DNA of 64,000 nucleotides, from assembly GCA_007449985.2 (NCBI GenBank), contig VIIQ02000589.1, forward strand, positions 62,001 to 126,000, in the 5' to 3' direction. This DNA comes from Desmodesmus armatus (lineage: Eukaryota > Chlorophyta > Chlorophyceae > Sphaeropleales > Scenedesmaceae). Below the pieces are notes generated by a model. It ran no database searches. It had not been told where the DNA came from and was given only the letters and a program-made list of their open reading frames with translations. The translations under genes and the position numbers were made by a program. Within the stretch, counting starts at the first letter, position 1. Each line of letters opens with the position of its first letter. Positions 47,510-59,844 of this stretch are shown here, one piece after another.

Positions 47510-48560
47510 CAACTGCCAGCCCTAATGCTGATATGTAGTAAACTGGCTGCCAGCACTCAGAGAGTGCCAGCCAGCTTATGATGGGTGAATCTAATGCTGA
47601 GGTGACAGATCTGAAGCAAGCAACTGTAGGTTTGTGGGTTTGGAGAGTGACAGGTGCAAACGCATTTCGCCTCCGTGGGGTTTCTGGCTGCTTGTCAACT
47701 TATGAGCGCATCAGACCGTGTGGGAGATTTTGCGGTGGTGCAAGGCATTGGTGATCATGACGCTGCAGGGCGCAATTGAACGCATGGCCGCTGCGCAGCA
47801 GCACGGTGGTCTTATTTGCATGGGGTTTGCATGTAGCTGAAAATTCTTGTCAGCCCCTGATGCATCTCGGTGTGGGAGTGCCTGGTTGGCGCTGCAAGTC
47901 ATACACTGCGCCGCACAGGCTGCAATTGGTATGGGCACTGCTCCACAACCAGGCCCCAGAGTGTGCGACATAATTGATTTGGTTCTGGCACCCCATGTGG
48001 CACTGCAAAGTGCACTTTTTGCTTGATGGACAACTACTTCGGTGCTGCAGACAGTATTTTGGTTTTGCACATAGTCACTGTGTTACCATGGCTGTGCCGG
48101 CCCGCTTTGGCACCACACAGACACAGGCATTTGCAAGTGCGAATGCTACAGAAAGGCGGTTGTTGTGTTTGCTGCCAGTGGCTCGAGTTCAGAGCTTGCA
48201 TCAACCTTCGTGACAACCGCACGCCGTGTGCTGCCACTGTGGCCGCTACTGCTACTTTATGCCAGCATGCGCCACTCGCATGGTGTGCTGTGTGACGCTT
48301 CAGTGATGGCAACATTTTGTCAGAGCTTGTTGTTGGGTGAGCTCAAGGCTTGGCTGGGAAAAGTGTTTCAGAATTATATGCCAGATGAGGTATGGCACAT
48401 AGGGCGGCCCATGTTGCGTGTAACGACCGGCGATGTGATGATCACACACGTGGGTGATGCCATGCAACAGGGGAGCAAGCAGCAGACGTGTGTTTGCCCA
48501 AATATGTATGCAGCACTGTTGGAGAAAGGAAAACCATTTTTGTGTGACAGGTTGCCCTAG
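47510..48560. repeat. 3' flank of duplication unit 3 (inverted relative to units 1 and 2)
   Basis: Read on the minus strand it matches 9990-10600 and 4400-5060: CACACAGCACACCATG, GCAGCACACGGCGTG, ACTTTGCAGTGCCA, GGGGTGCCAGAACC and CATCAGGGGCTGAC. The duplicated block therefore reaches about 1 kb past the gene in all three units. Confidence 0.6.
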
Positions 48561-49346
48561 TAGCTGAGCAACACTCGTTGGGTGCATGATCAGCAGCAGC
48601 ACAGGCAGTCCGCTCTCAGCATACTGATGGACAGCTGCGCTCAAGAGTCATATCTCAGCTGCCACTTGGACACTGTGCTTTTTGGCTTGTCTGCACTCAG
48701 TCCACGAAGCTGTATGTGATTTGCAGCTGGGTTGTCTGCTGAGTGGCTGTCACAGCTGTCCAGACTGCGGAATGGCTAGCCGTCAATGGTTGATCAGCCA
48801 TTTGCACAGCGTTTTGGCCGCACCCAGCAACCCTGATGCTTGCACAGCCTCCTGTAACACACCCTCGCGTGATCACTGCTGAGTGCTGCAACTCGTCGGT
48901 GGGCACAGTCAGTTGACGCCCGCCTGTTTGTGGGCATGAGGCCAAATGGCCTGTGCACGTGAAGCAAGCCAGCAACATGTGATGGCCATTCATCCTACTA
49001 GAAAAGCACATCTTGAGATGCCTATTAACAACGTTGAAAGGCAGGTGCAGCATCCAATCGCAGGCTGGAGGCCATCAACCATTGCTGCTATCATAGATGG
49101 CATCGTGGGGCCTCATGACTATTGAAGCGACGTCGACCGATGGACCGACCTTCACCCGCCGACAGAATAGTGCTGGCAGGCCCATCCATGTTCCAGCTGT
49201 TACCAGAATACCCCCGCAGGAGCGACTCATGCATGCATTCACTCGTACAAGAACCAGATCAAGCCTTGTTGTAGTGCCATTGCTTTTCACGCCACGTCCA
49301 ACCCCTTCGTACATAGCAGCGCCCAGCAGCTCGCGCTCGTATCGAG
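48561..49346. other. Intergenic stretch
   Basis: No gene or repeat recognised. Confidence 0.35.
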
Positions 49347-50423
49347 ATGGCGCCCCGCTTGCTTGTTGTGCTTCTGTTGAGCACTGCTATCCTGTGTGCG
49401 GTCGCTGGCGATGTTCGCAAGAATCACAGCGCTCGCAAACTCCTGGGCGTGAATGCTGCTGGTAAGCGTTGACCCACCAGTGGCCCGTCAGCAGTGCTGG
49501 TGCCCTCTTGCGCAGCATCGGTCGACTTGGCGCGCGTTCACAAGCGAAATGCGTTGCTTCCGCTGTTGTTGCATGCACTTACGGCTTGGCGCATCTGCAC
49601 ACCTATGAAGGCCGCTGCCCCTGCTACTCACATTCTGCTCCATGCAGATGCTGTGTCGAGCGCCAATGCCATAGCTATGACCTATTTGGACGAGCACAGT
49701 CAAGGCGACACCCGTCCACCTACTGTGGCTGAGTGTGAGGCTGCGGCTTCTGCCAGCACAGAGGTGTTGGCAAGTGGTGGTGGTGGCACTGCCTTTGCCG
49801 CTGCTGGAGCAGCAGCCCAGGCAACGGGCGAATCCTGGGGCACTCCTGGTTGGAAGGCGTCATTCATGAGCTCCTGCAAGGCTAGTGCGTCCTCATCTGT
49901 CAAGACCTGGACAAACAGCGATGGGACCGTTCACACTGGTGAGGGGAGCACACCTTGGCAGGGAGAGCAGCACCATTCGTGTTGCTTGCCAAGCAGTGGC
50001 AACAGCAGCGGAAGCACTTGTACACACCCGTTGTCCTCTTCCTGTAACGGTTACACTTCCAGAGAGGCTTGTGGCTCGTGGCATGACCAGGCATGCTGTT
50101 TGACATTGATTTAGGTCTGCTTCACACTGCCAGTGTTGGACACTCACTCCTGCAGAGGCCACATACATATTCCAACCAGTGCCACTTTCAACTTCTGTTG
50201 TTGCTGCCTGCTAGCTTCAACCACTGATGGCTTTCTGTCTGCCGCTGCATCTGCTGCTGTTGCTGCTGCTCCTGCTGCTGCGACAACAACTGCTGCTGCC
50301 CGTGCCTGGTTCAGCCTGGTCCTCATCTTCATCTTCATCGTGGTCCTCATCTTCATCCTCGTCAACTGCCACAACCACCAAGGGCAAGTGACGGGCTGTC
50401 CACCAGCGGCATGGCATCGCTGA
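49347..50423 (+). CDS. Small type I membrane protein, unrecognised
   Basis: Exons 49347-49461, 49648-49938 and 50215-50423 total 615 nt, 204 aa, phases consistent. The N-terminal MAPRLLVVLLLSTAILCAVA is a signal peptide. The middle is Ala/Ser/Gly-rich (AECEAAASAS, GGGGTAFAAAGAAAQATG) with the better-ordered stretch GTPGWKASFMSSCKAS. Near the C-terminus WFSLVLIFIFIVVLIFILV is a clear transmembrane helix, followed by a short His/Gln tail (NCHNHQGQ). The predicted topology is an extracellular domain, one membrane span and a short cytoplasmic tail. The stop assumes read-through to 50423; an alternative donor near 50382 cannot be excluded. No function is assigned. Confidence 0.6.
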
Positions 50424-51560
50424 CAAAGCCACATCATGCCAACGTGTAGCTTGGAGACAGCAGCCCCAAATGCACGCTGAGGGCTTGAATAGGCCTGTGT
50501 TTGTCTCCACAGGGCTCTGCAGCCGCTGCATCTGCCACTCAGTGAACCCATGAGGGGCAGATTGTTGATGTTGGTATGCCTGCTGCATAGCAGGTTTTTA
50601 ATGTATACAGGCAGACCCTTTGAGAGTAATGGTGTCAAGGAGGCCAAGTTGGTTGGTACTGTCATGCGGAGCTTCGCTTCAAGTTGCTGCTTACCATTGC
50701 TGCTGGCCTTGTATGGGCTGGGCATCTGCAATGGCATACCACTGTATGTTGGCTACGTTGCTTCGGCCGGCCTGAAAATGATATGGACCTGCATTGTGGT
50801 AGCCAATCACGTGAGTATTTACCAATCCAGTTTGTAATGTTAACCCTTCAGGTACAAAGGTAAAGTGAATTATATGGAATGTATAGAATGTACTGTAGAA
50901 TCTACATTTTTTTCTAGTTGGCTCCAGTGCCAAATAATGTTTGGCTCCAGAAAATTTTTGGGCCTATTGGAGCCAAATCCTGGAGCCAACTGCAAAATTA
51001 GCTTGGGCTGATGGAGCCAAAAAAGAGCCAAATTCAAAAATCCAGGTGCTGTTTGCAGCCAAAAATAAATAATGTGCCGGTGTCCATGCCATGAGACACC
51101 TAGATAAGTGCGTAGTAGATCAAGACCAAGCAGGATCGTCACCGGTTTCAACCAAATGGGACCAATTGGGTGCACTGTATGGACCGTCTCAGCCCTAACT
51201 TGGCAGAACCAAGCTAAACAGGTGTTTTGCTGCACTTTGCTTCTGGAGCCAAACAAAAGCAGCCGAGGGGCCTTGGAGCCTAAATTGGAGCCAAAACAAA
51301 AAAAAGTTCCCAGGTGCTGAAGCCAAACGGAGCCAAGGACCCAAACCTTAAAAAAAAACCTGCTGTAGATGTTGAATTGTATCAGACTTCATCAGACGCT
51401 GCCCACATAGAGAGTAAGGCATGCAGCCACAGCAGATGAAAGTTGCTATATGATCTGTTCAGTTGCTTGCGCGCTCAAGCATTTGGCCGAATGCTCGGAT
51501 CCCCAAGACAGCAACACAGCAATGTTGACCACCCTTATGACCCTCTCTCTGTACCTACAG
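50424..51560. other. Region with hydrophobic frame and octamer-rich AT-rich island
   Basis: A possible exon 50641-50813 has two hydrophobic stretches (CCLPLLLALYGLGICNG; MIWTCIVVANH) before a GT donor, but it could not be joined to a gene. It is followed by the GGAGCCAA cluster. Confidence 0.35.
50918..51345. repeat. Cluster of GGAGCCAA octamers
   Basis: About nine exact GGAGCCAA or TTGGCTCC copies plus near-matches (AGAGCCAA, GAAGCCAA), irregularly spaced and in both orientations, in sequence that is more A/T-rich than its surroundings. Not a simple tandem repeat; no terminal inverted repeat found. Confidence 0.75.
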
Positions 51561-53131
51561 CGGAAGACTTGGAGATGCTACAGGCACCTGGTGAGTTATA
51601 CATGGTTCCAGCAGTGTGCACACAGTAGATGTTGCGTGATACTCACCACACCGTGACCTAGAACGCCTCGTAAACATAGGAAAACTATATAGTGTCTTGA
51701 TGCCCGTGGGTTGGAGGCTACGTAGGCGGGGGAGAATCAACCTACTCCGGAGTCAGACCCAAACACCCTTTACCCACTCCAGAACCTAGCTCAGCCTGTC
51801 GGACAGTCAGGTGAGGGTTCCTTACAGGAGATGCAGTCGATGTAGTGGCAGTCACCTGGCATTTGTCAACACAAGCCAGCGTCAACCTCCTGCCGAGCTG
51901 CTCTTTCCCCCTGTCGCCTGGACCAACCCTTCCTGCCTGCCATGTGCAACTCACCACCATGAACAGCCGCTTGACTGCCCCTGGGGACTGCAAGGGTCCA
52001 CTCTGTGAGGAGGAGATGACCGTTGCGATGCAAGGTGGCTACTTCATCTCCCTGGCATACAGCATGGAGCCCGGCAACAACTTCACGGCACCTGAGGGAG
52101 ACACCTGCGCACCAGTGGAATTCTGGAGACAATTCAATAACCTCTTCGATTGCCCAGCGCGAGTGGGCCACGAGAGCGCATTCCCAAGATGCAAAAGGCG
52201 CGTGCGGCAAGGAGTGCATCCCTCAACAAGACAAGTCGAGCCATCGGCCACAAGAACAAGCGCCAAGACTGCGACCCACTTACGGATAAGTGCCCTCCAC
52301 CGCCACCATCCAGCACAGAGGTGCTGTTCGGTGCTGTTGTCGACACCGTCATTTTGAGCCCTTTCTACACTCAGGGTGTTGAGGTGCGTTGCTGGGTGAA
52401 AGCGTCAGTGTGAGGTAGCCGCTACGGCAGGCTCTTGGTCTTACATACGTTGAAAGGTGCCATGTGGCTCCACAGCATACCTCGCAAAGGCTCAAATATA
52501 AGATCCCAAATGGTCGTGCAGACCAACTCTGCATGGAACACTCCACTGGAGGCTCAGCCAATCGTGTTGCTAGCACAGCTATGATAGCCTAGCTGTACTA
52601 CAGCTAGTCACTAATCGTAGCGGCTACGGCAGCCCTGGCAGCCCTCAAACACATCCATCAGCCCTCAAACACATCCCTAACCGGCCAAGTCTCCCTCGAG
52701 ACGCAACTTCGAGCGGACTGAGTCATTCCACATCACATGTCGGAGTGCTGCATCAGGCTAACTCAGGCTGACTCTTGGTACTGTCCAGTCCATCACTTGC
52801 ACCTGCACATTTGACACATGCCGATTTGGTGTGCCTGTTCCCTCTCTCCACCGTGCAGGCACTCGGTGTCACCAACGGCGGACCCCTTGCATGCGTTGCA
52901 GATCTCAGTGCGCCCACCAGTGGCGGCCCATATGGAGGCTTTGCTTTCACTTTGAAGGGCAATGCAGTCATCACCACCAAGTCAGGCAAGACCATGGAGG
53001 TTGGTCAGCTTGAGTACACACCCTTCTTCCTGGCAGTGGGCCAAGGACTGAAGCAAACCCTGGACCTGCCTGTTGTCAGGGGCGGTGGCATGACACTGTC
53101 GTACAAGGGCCATGGGCACCACAGGCAGTGA
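51561..53131 (+). CDS. Unrecognised protein with Pro-run, 5' end not found, frame broken
   Basis: Exon pieces: 51561-51590 (AEDLEMLQAP), 51828-52383 and 52859-53131 (TGA). The 51828 exon starts in one frame (DAVDVVAVTWHLSTQAS ... TAPGDCKGPLCEEEM ... YSMEPGNNFTAPEGDTCAPV) and ends in another (DCDPLTDKCPPPPPSSTEVL ... ILSPFYTQGVE). Its length is not compatible with the flanking phases, so a 1-2 base indel or tiny unseen intron lies near 52160-52270. The last exon (GGPYGGFAFTLKGNAVIT ... VGQLEYTPFFLAVGQGL) is in phase with the end of the previous one. Paired Cys, NFT and a Pro-run suggest an extracellular protein of pherophorin-like style, but I do not recognise the family. Confidence 0.5.
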
Positions 53132-54381
53132 TCACACTCGCAATGCACACGGTGTTCAAGTACATACCAGACACCTGTGGTTTCATACGTGTGTACACAC
53201 GGGGCCCGTGCTTCTGGTAGACTTTGCTGTGAATGCTGTGATGTTCAGGTTAGCTGATATGCCGTCTTGGTGTACTGTGAGGCTCAGCCAGCGTGGTCCT
53301 AGGCTCTCCTGCAGCCTTCTGTTGTTGGGGACACTCTACATTGTAAATGGCTTGGGCCCTATCTGCCTGCCTGCCAGCATGCTAGGCTCAAAGGCATCCT
53401 GACATCCTTCACCCAAACCCAAACTTTGGTCAATCCAGAGGCAGTGGGAGCTTCAACTTGGTGGTTGACTGGTGGTTGTACGCTTTGATACTCAAACATC
53501 ACAACGGTATGGTAACAAAAATCATTCCGTCCTTGACAAAGCAGGCCCAGAACCTGTTGCCGCAACAGCTGCACCAAGCTTGCATGATGAACTTCTCAGC
53601 TGAACAAAGTTTGCAGCGCGCGCGGAAATGCAAGCCACGATCTGCTGGCACTTGCAGTTGCTGCAAGCAGTGAACGAAGAGCAAGTGGCTGATGACTTGG
53701 TATGTCTACTTACATGATGCAGACGTCCATGCTAGCCTAGCAAAGCGGATAGCAATTACCAGCATGGTTGTCCTAGTGTCGTCGTCATGGCAAAAGCCAG
53801 CCTGAAGTTGCAAGTCAGCAACTGGCTGCACAGATAACCACCAGGCCGCCGACAGCAGCTGTCACAGGACAGCCACGAACTTGCAGGTGCTGTGTTCCCC
53901 TCATACACACAGTCCCCAAGACCATATATACACACACATGCCGGCCAATCCCACCCTTGGTGATAACCGTTGTGCGGGCACAATATTGTGGATGAATGCA
54001 TATCACAACGCCGCTCAGCTGGTGCACCAGCTCCACATGGAGCAAGTGCACATGGAGTATGATGATGCAAGCTGCGCTGGCAGATGTGCTGATGTGGCCC
54101 ATTGTGCAAACAACGCGTCTCCATCGAGGGTGCCGGTCCACAAGCATGCGACAGCCTGCCAGTGCTGCAGCTGGCCATATGGCCATGCATGCCCTTTGGT
54201 AGTCAAAGCAGTGCCCCCATACCTTCCAAGGCTCCACAAATCCAACCCAGCACAACCAGCCACCACAGGGCAGCTCCAGCACAGAGTCATGGCCCAACCA
54301 CCCGTTATATGTCAAAGATTATGACAAGCATTAAGCACTTCTGCATCGGCACAAGCCTTCGTCCAGCATGTTGTGGCAGTC
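53132..54381. other. Intergenic stretch with overlapping open frames on both strands
   Basis: Between 53815 and 54324 both strands stay open for over 140 codons (Cys/His-rich on the plus strand), but neither frame resembles a known family and no splice partner is visible. Treated as non-coding. Confidence 0.4.
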
Positions 54382-57300
54382 TCAATATGGGGCTGCACAC
54401 GTCATCATATGAATGAAGTCCAAACAACCCGCTGCATGAGCTGCTGCATCAACCGCCCACCAAGGGAACAGCAGCCACATGCGTGCTGCACTCAATCCCA
54501 TCAGCCCCATCTCCCACCCGTCAGCCACAGCCAACAGGTTGCACCAGTAGCTGCCAGAGCTGGCCACTGCCTTGACCTCACGGCCCTGCATTGCCAGCCC
54601 CGCCTCAAACAGCTGGCGTGCACAGTGCCGCTGCTGCCGCTGCTGCTCCAACTGCCGCTGCAAGGTCTGTCTTATTGACGGCTCGCCTGTCGGCACAGCA
54701 CCGTGCTGTGCACCCTGCCCTTCCAGCACAGGCACTGCAGCCGTTTGCTGGAAGCCGAGGCTTGCCGGTGTGTTGCTGCCTGCAGCCAAACCCCCGGCAA
54801 GCTGAAGCTGCTGCTGCTGCTGCATGTGTGGGCGCTCTTGTGACACCCTACGCCGTGCCAGCTTTGATGGGCTGCTGCTGAACCTTGCTGGACTCTGGCT
54901 GCTGCCGACACTGCTGCAGCTCCCCTCACTGCATGCAGACTTTGCAGGACTGCATGCATCGGCCTTGCATGCTGCTTGCGCACCCGTGGCTTGCAGCAAG
55001 CCACCAGGGTGGCGGCTGGCAACAACAAAGGCGGCACTGCCAGCTGCTGCAGGGCTCACACCACTGCCGTATGCGGCAGCTGCTGCGGCAGGCGTCGGGG
55101 AGTTGAGGCCACACCGGCGACGTGGGCTGCCAGGCGGCAGTGCTCTAATGCTAGGTGCCGCCAGCTGCCTGTCTGGAGAGAATGGCTGCCTCAGCTGCAT
55201 CACTGCGCGCACACCAGAACCCCCTGGCCTTTGGTTGCGCTGGACGCCAGCTGCTGGCTGCTGTGCGCAAATGACTGGAGCAGCCGTTGCAGGGTCAGCG
55301 GCACCACCGTTGCTAGCAGCTGCACTGGCAGGGGGGCCTGCAGGCCTGACACAGGCGGCTGAGGGCTCTGCCTTTTGCTGAGGCTCAGGCACACCGGCTA
55401 CTGCAGCTGCGCCTGCGGCGCACTTGCTGTTGCGGCCACCTGCAGCCCTGCCAGTGGGAGTCGCAACATCTGCACCACTGGCAGCTGCAGCTGCAGCAGC
55501 AGGGCGGGGCTGCAGGCTGAATGGTATGGGTGGGCCATCCAGGGCGGCAACCTGTGGCTTGCGAGGCCCAATGGGGCTTGCCAGTGGGCTGCTGCTGAAG
55601 AACAGCGGGTTGGGTGGACTGAGGTTGAACTCCTGCGACCCAAGCAAGCCCTTGAGCTGCTGCTGCTGCTGCCGGCGCTGCTCCTGCTGGTGGTGCTGTT
55701 GCTGCTGGTCATATCTGGTTGGTGAGGACACCACATCTTCCGCCGAGCGCTCAATCTGGTAGCGGAAGCTGGCCTCCTGCTGCATGCAACCACTCGAGGT
55801 GGTGTCGCTGCTGCAGCTGCCAGGGCTGCTGATCAGGCCATCACAGTCGGCAGCGGCATCATCCTTGCTGGCCGCAGCCACAGCTGCAGGAGTGTGATTA
55901 GCTGGGCAAGCATCTGCAGCCTCAGCTGCTGCCACAGTTGTGTCAGCTGCTGCTGCTGCTAGTAACAGCCCAGCTGGGGGATTTGCGTCTGCAGCCGCAG
56001 TGTTGCCAGCAACAGCAGCAGCCTGGCAGGCATCTTCCACGTCAGCAACACAGCTGAGGTCATCCTGTAGGCTGCTGCTGCGGCACCGGGTGACATCGGC
56101 ACAGCCGCTGCCGACCAGTGCATGGATGCTGCCGCTGCTACTGCCATTGCCTACCAGCAGCCTGGGGTCTACCGTCCTGAGGCTGCCGTTGCTCTCTTCT
56201 GCGCCACTCAACGAGCTGCGTCGGCTGCTTCCACTGCTGCCAGCCGGCACCCAGCCATCACGCCCACTGCCTTTGCTGTTGTGCTGTCCATCGCGTTCGG
56301 CAAGGTCTGCTCTGATCGCCTTTGGGAACACAAGACGTGTGCTGACGACACCCCCTGCATCCGCTGCGGCTGGTACGGGCTCTGTTTTGGTCGCATGATC
56401 AGCCGGCCCAGGCGGGCTGTCTGGCGACCATGCCTCGCCAGGCCCGCAGTCGCTCCTGCGGTACAGCCCGTTGAAGAGCCACACAGCAGCGCTGCCGGCT
56501 TCCACGGCACTGCCGCCCCCGCAGGACAGCGCAGGACTGTCAGCCCCCCTGACCGGAGACCCAGCAAACGTCCTCGTGCTGCTGCCACCCCAGCCTGTGA
56601 CTGCTGAGCCACCATGGTAGCTGCTGTTCGCAAAGCCCAGGGCTGTCGCTGCGGCAGGGTGCTGCTGCACCGACAGCTGGTCGCAGCCCTGGTGTGGGTC
56701 CCAGCTGCTGCCAGCTGCCGCTGCAGCCGCAACTGCCTCTGCTGCTGCCGCGGTTGCTGCGTCTGCTGCTGCTGCAGCACGTGCAGCTGCTTTCGCTGCC
56801 TCCACCCGCCAGAGGTCGTGTGAGCATTCCCGCAGGACGGTGAGGGGCTGTGGCAGCGCAGCTGCAGCTTCTGATAGGGGCCTGACAGCTTCTGGGCCCA
56901 CCCAGTTGAAGCTGATATCCAGAAGGTGCAGTGAGCAGCCCGGCTGCTGGACTGCTGCGACAAAGCTCTGGATGCCTGCATTGCAGATACCACAAGGCAA
57001 GATAGGTACGGCTGTCTGCAAACTGCTGTTATGTCTGGATATCGACAAGGTCCTCGCTACTTGTCAGCAACTGGCAGTGCCCATGCAGCATGCGCACTAA
57101 GCGTGGGTTGTGCTTAAATCAGCTGGCTGGCTTCCATTACTACAGGTTCAACACCCACCTGCTGCTGTGATCTGGTTGTCAGCAAGCCTGAGCTCCTGTA
57201 GACAAGGCATATGCTGTGCTGGCCTCCTGCCTGCACTGGCGCTCCCACTGCTGTGTGCTGTACTGCTGGCATGGGCCATGCTGTCACCTGAGATTGCTGC

Positions 57301-59583
57301 TGCCAAAGCTGCTGCTCCCTCGTCTGTCACTTCACACCCACACAGGTTGAGCACTCTCAAGCTGTGATGGTGACTGGATGGCAGACAGGCTGCAAGTGCA
57401 GCTGCACCTGTGCACACGTGGGGTGGCAGCAGAAAAATTCAAGTGTCTTCAAGCGCAGGCCCAACTTGGGTTGGTTGGGCTGGTCGAAGTTGGTTAAGTG
57501 TTGCATCCAAGCTGGCAGACACTTAGTAGGCAGTGTGATGCATTGCTTGAGACCACATGATGCTGTGTGCACCCATGGAGCACTCAACCTAAGGGTAAAG
57601 GCACTCTACAGGCGGCTTGTAAGCTGCTTTACCTGCATCACCAAGCCCCGGGCAGTTTGACAGGTCCAGTGTATGCAGCACCCCAAGGCTGCTCCCAGCT
57701 GCCAGTGACTTTGCCAGCTGCACAACAGCAGTCCCTGAGAGGCTGCTGTTGCCTGCCAGCCGCAGTTCCTGCAGGTGCTGGCATGTGTGCTGATGCCAGC
57801 GCCAGCTGCTGCCCAGGCCCTGGGTGAGTGCCTTCAGACACTGGTCGGTAAACCCGGTGCAGGACAAGTCCAGCACCCGGAGACTGGGGTGGCTGCCTGC
57901 CACTGCTGCCAGCTGCTGCACTGCTGCCTGCACCCAGCAACAGGCAATCAACCGAAAAGCTTCTTTCAGCATGGCCGCCATGCTTTGGCAAAGCTGAGCA
58001 CAAACAGGCTTAGTGGCTCAACATGCCTACAATGCTATGGCTGGCCTCCCAATTTCGGGGCAGTCTAAGATGTATGCCTTCTGTCCAACTTGTCAACCAC
58101 AGCTGCTGAGGCTCACCTCTCCCATGCCAGCACACTGCGCCACCTGAAGCTGCTGCAAGTTGCTCCTGCCCTTTGCTTTGAGCAGCCTGCTCAGGGCTGC
58201 AGCAGCAGCTGGCCCCAGGTTGCACTGACTCAGCACCAAAGCCTGCAGCTGCTTGCAGCAGGGCTGCGCAAGGGCGTCAATCAAGGAGGCCCACGCTTCG
58301 TCTGCCCAGCTGCAGGTGTTGCCACTGCTGCTGTGTGTGCTGGGGCTGAGAGAGTTGCAGGACAGGTCCAATTCCTGCAGGTTGCTGCACCGGCTGCCAC
58401 AGCTCCTGCCAGCAGGTGCAAACTGCATGTGCTGAGACAGTCCTGCAGCCTGCAGGACGCATGGTGCAGCCGTGACGCTGACTGAGCACGGGTTATGAGG
58501 GCAAGCTGCAGCACACCAGCCTAGCCAATATGCTGATGCAGACTTCTGTATGCCATACAGAAATGAGTTATACAGGCTGTATTATGCTGCCTGGCTCTGG
58601 ACTCAGCCAGGTAACCTGTCAGGCTGCCATTGTGCACAACACGCAAGCAATTGCTATGCATCTGCCACAAGCTGTCGCTGGCTTGACAGTGCCCATGTTG
58701 GCGGCCCTCACCTGAGCGTCTGCAGCTGGCAGCTCGAGTGCCCCAAGCCCTTTGCAAGGGCCTGCCAAGCTAGCTGCCCCATGAACACAGCCCTCAGGTG
58801 CAGCTGCTGCAGGCGGCTACTTAGGCTGTCCTGGTGGGGACTGCAGCAGGTGTGCTGGGCCAGAGCTGCTGCTGCCTGCGTGTCCACATTCAGCTCCTGT
58901 AGCAGCAGCCTCTGGAGAGCTGGGTAGGCCTGGAAGCATGTGGTGAGAGGTCCTGCAACTGGCTCCTGCAGGTCAACTCCATACAGCTGCAGCCCAAACT
59001 GCTGCTCACCCAGCTGTGCTGGGGCTCCGTCCGGCTGCTGTGCTGGGGTGTGCTGGGCTGTTCGGTGTTTGGGTGGTGTGCTTGTTGCTGCAGCACACCT
59101 GTCCACAGCTGCAAGAATGCAAGGTCCAAGTAGCTCGTAGGGCATGGTGGCTGGCAGCAGCTGCATGGAGTCTGAAGTAACAGCCAGCTGTCCATCTGCA
59201 TCTGTTGCAGCAACAGCAGCATGACGCAGCAAATGTTTCCTGGCGATGTGCTAATCTTGTCGTGTGAACATTGTATTGCTGGTTGTGCTTGTTTGTTGAG
59301 CCGATGTGTCATGTCAACATAATGCATGTGGTAGGGCAACAGCTGACGGATCGCAGATGCAAGCAGCAGACTTACATATCAGGCTGCCCACCCATGCCTG
59401 CAATTGATGATGTGTCAGCTGCTCATCATTATCGACATCTGAACTGTCCTCAGCCTGCACCAAGGAGTCTGTCAGAAAATTGCTTCGCTGCTGCAGCGGC
59501 AGCACAAGCTCTGCAGTACAAAGCTGCAGCTGCACCTGCACAGATGGACGACAGCTTGGCCAGCTGTAGGTGAAGGGTTCCAT
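54382..59583 (-). CDS. Leucine-rich-repeat (RNI-type) protein with long low-complexity C-terminal exon
   Basis: Exons with agreeing phases: 58422-58117, 57927-57633, 57407-57159 and the terminal 56975-54382 (864 codons). Upstream pieces at about 59570-59365 and 59201-58710 belong to the same gene but their joins are uncertain. Ribonuclease-inhibitor-type LRRs of about 28 residues are clear: LQELDLSCNSLS, LQALVLSQCNLGPAAAAAL, LRVLDLSCTGFTDQCL, LHTLDLSNCPGLGDAG, LRVLNLCGCEVTDEGAAAL, LQELRLADNQITAAG, LHLLDISFNWVGPEAV. The last exon ends the LRR array, then runs for more than 700 residues of Ala-, Ser-, Gln- and Pro-rich sequence with a Gln-rich predicted coiled coil (QTLQRQLEQQRQQRHCARQL) near the C-terminus. 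No kinase, NB-ARC or F-box domain is seen. Such LRR arrays bind proteins; partner and location are unknown. Confidence 0.75.
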
Positions 59584-59844
59584 CTTTGATCCCTTTGTGT
59601 CTGTCTGGTCCTGTGATGATTGTTTGTCTGTTTGTCCAGCCCAGCTGCAGCTATCAGCTACTGGCTTCGGACCAGTCCTTCACGCAAGTCCGTCATCGTC
59701 ATAGTCGTGATGCAACTGTTGTGATTGCGATGAGTGCATGAGGAGATGGTCACGATGTCGCCTGTAGGTCAAACACCATGTTACTGAAGTACAGTGACCG
59801 TACGCAGCCGGTCATCAAATCAACTATCGCTCAGCATGTGAAAC

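Noticed and set aside
53815..54324. Genes on either strand in this doubly open stretch
   Set aside because: No family resemblance, no signal peptide or splice partners, and both strands open equally, as expected from composition.
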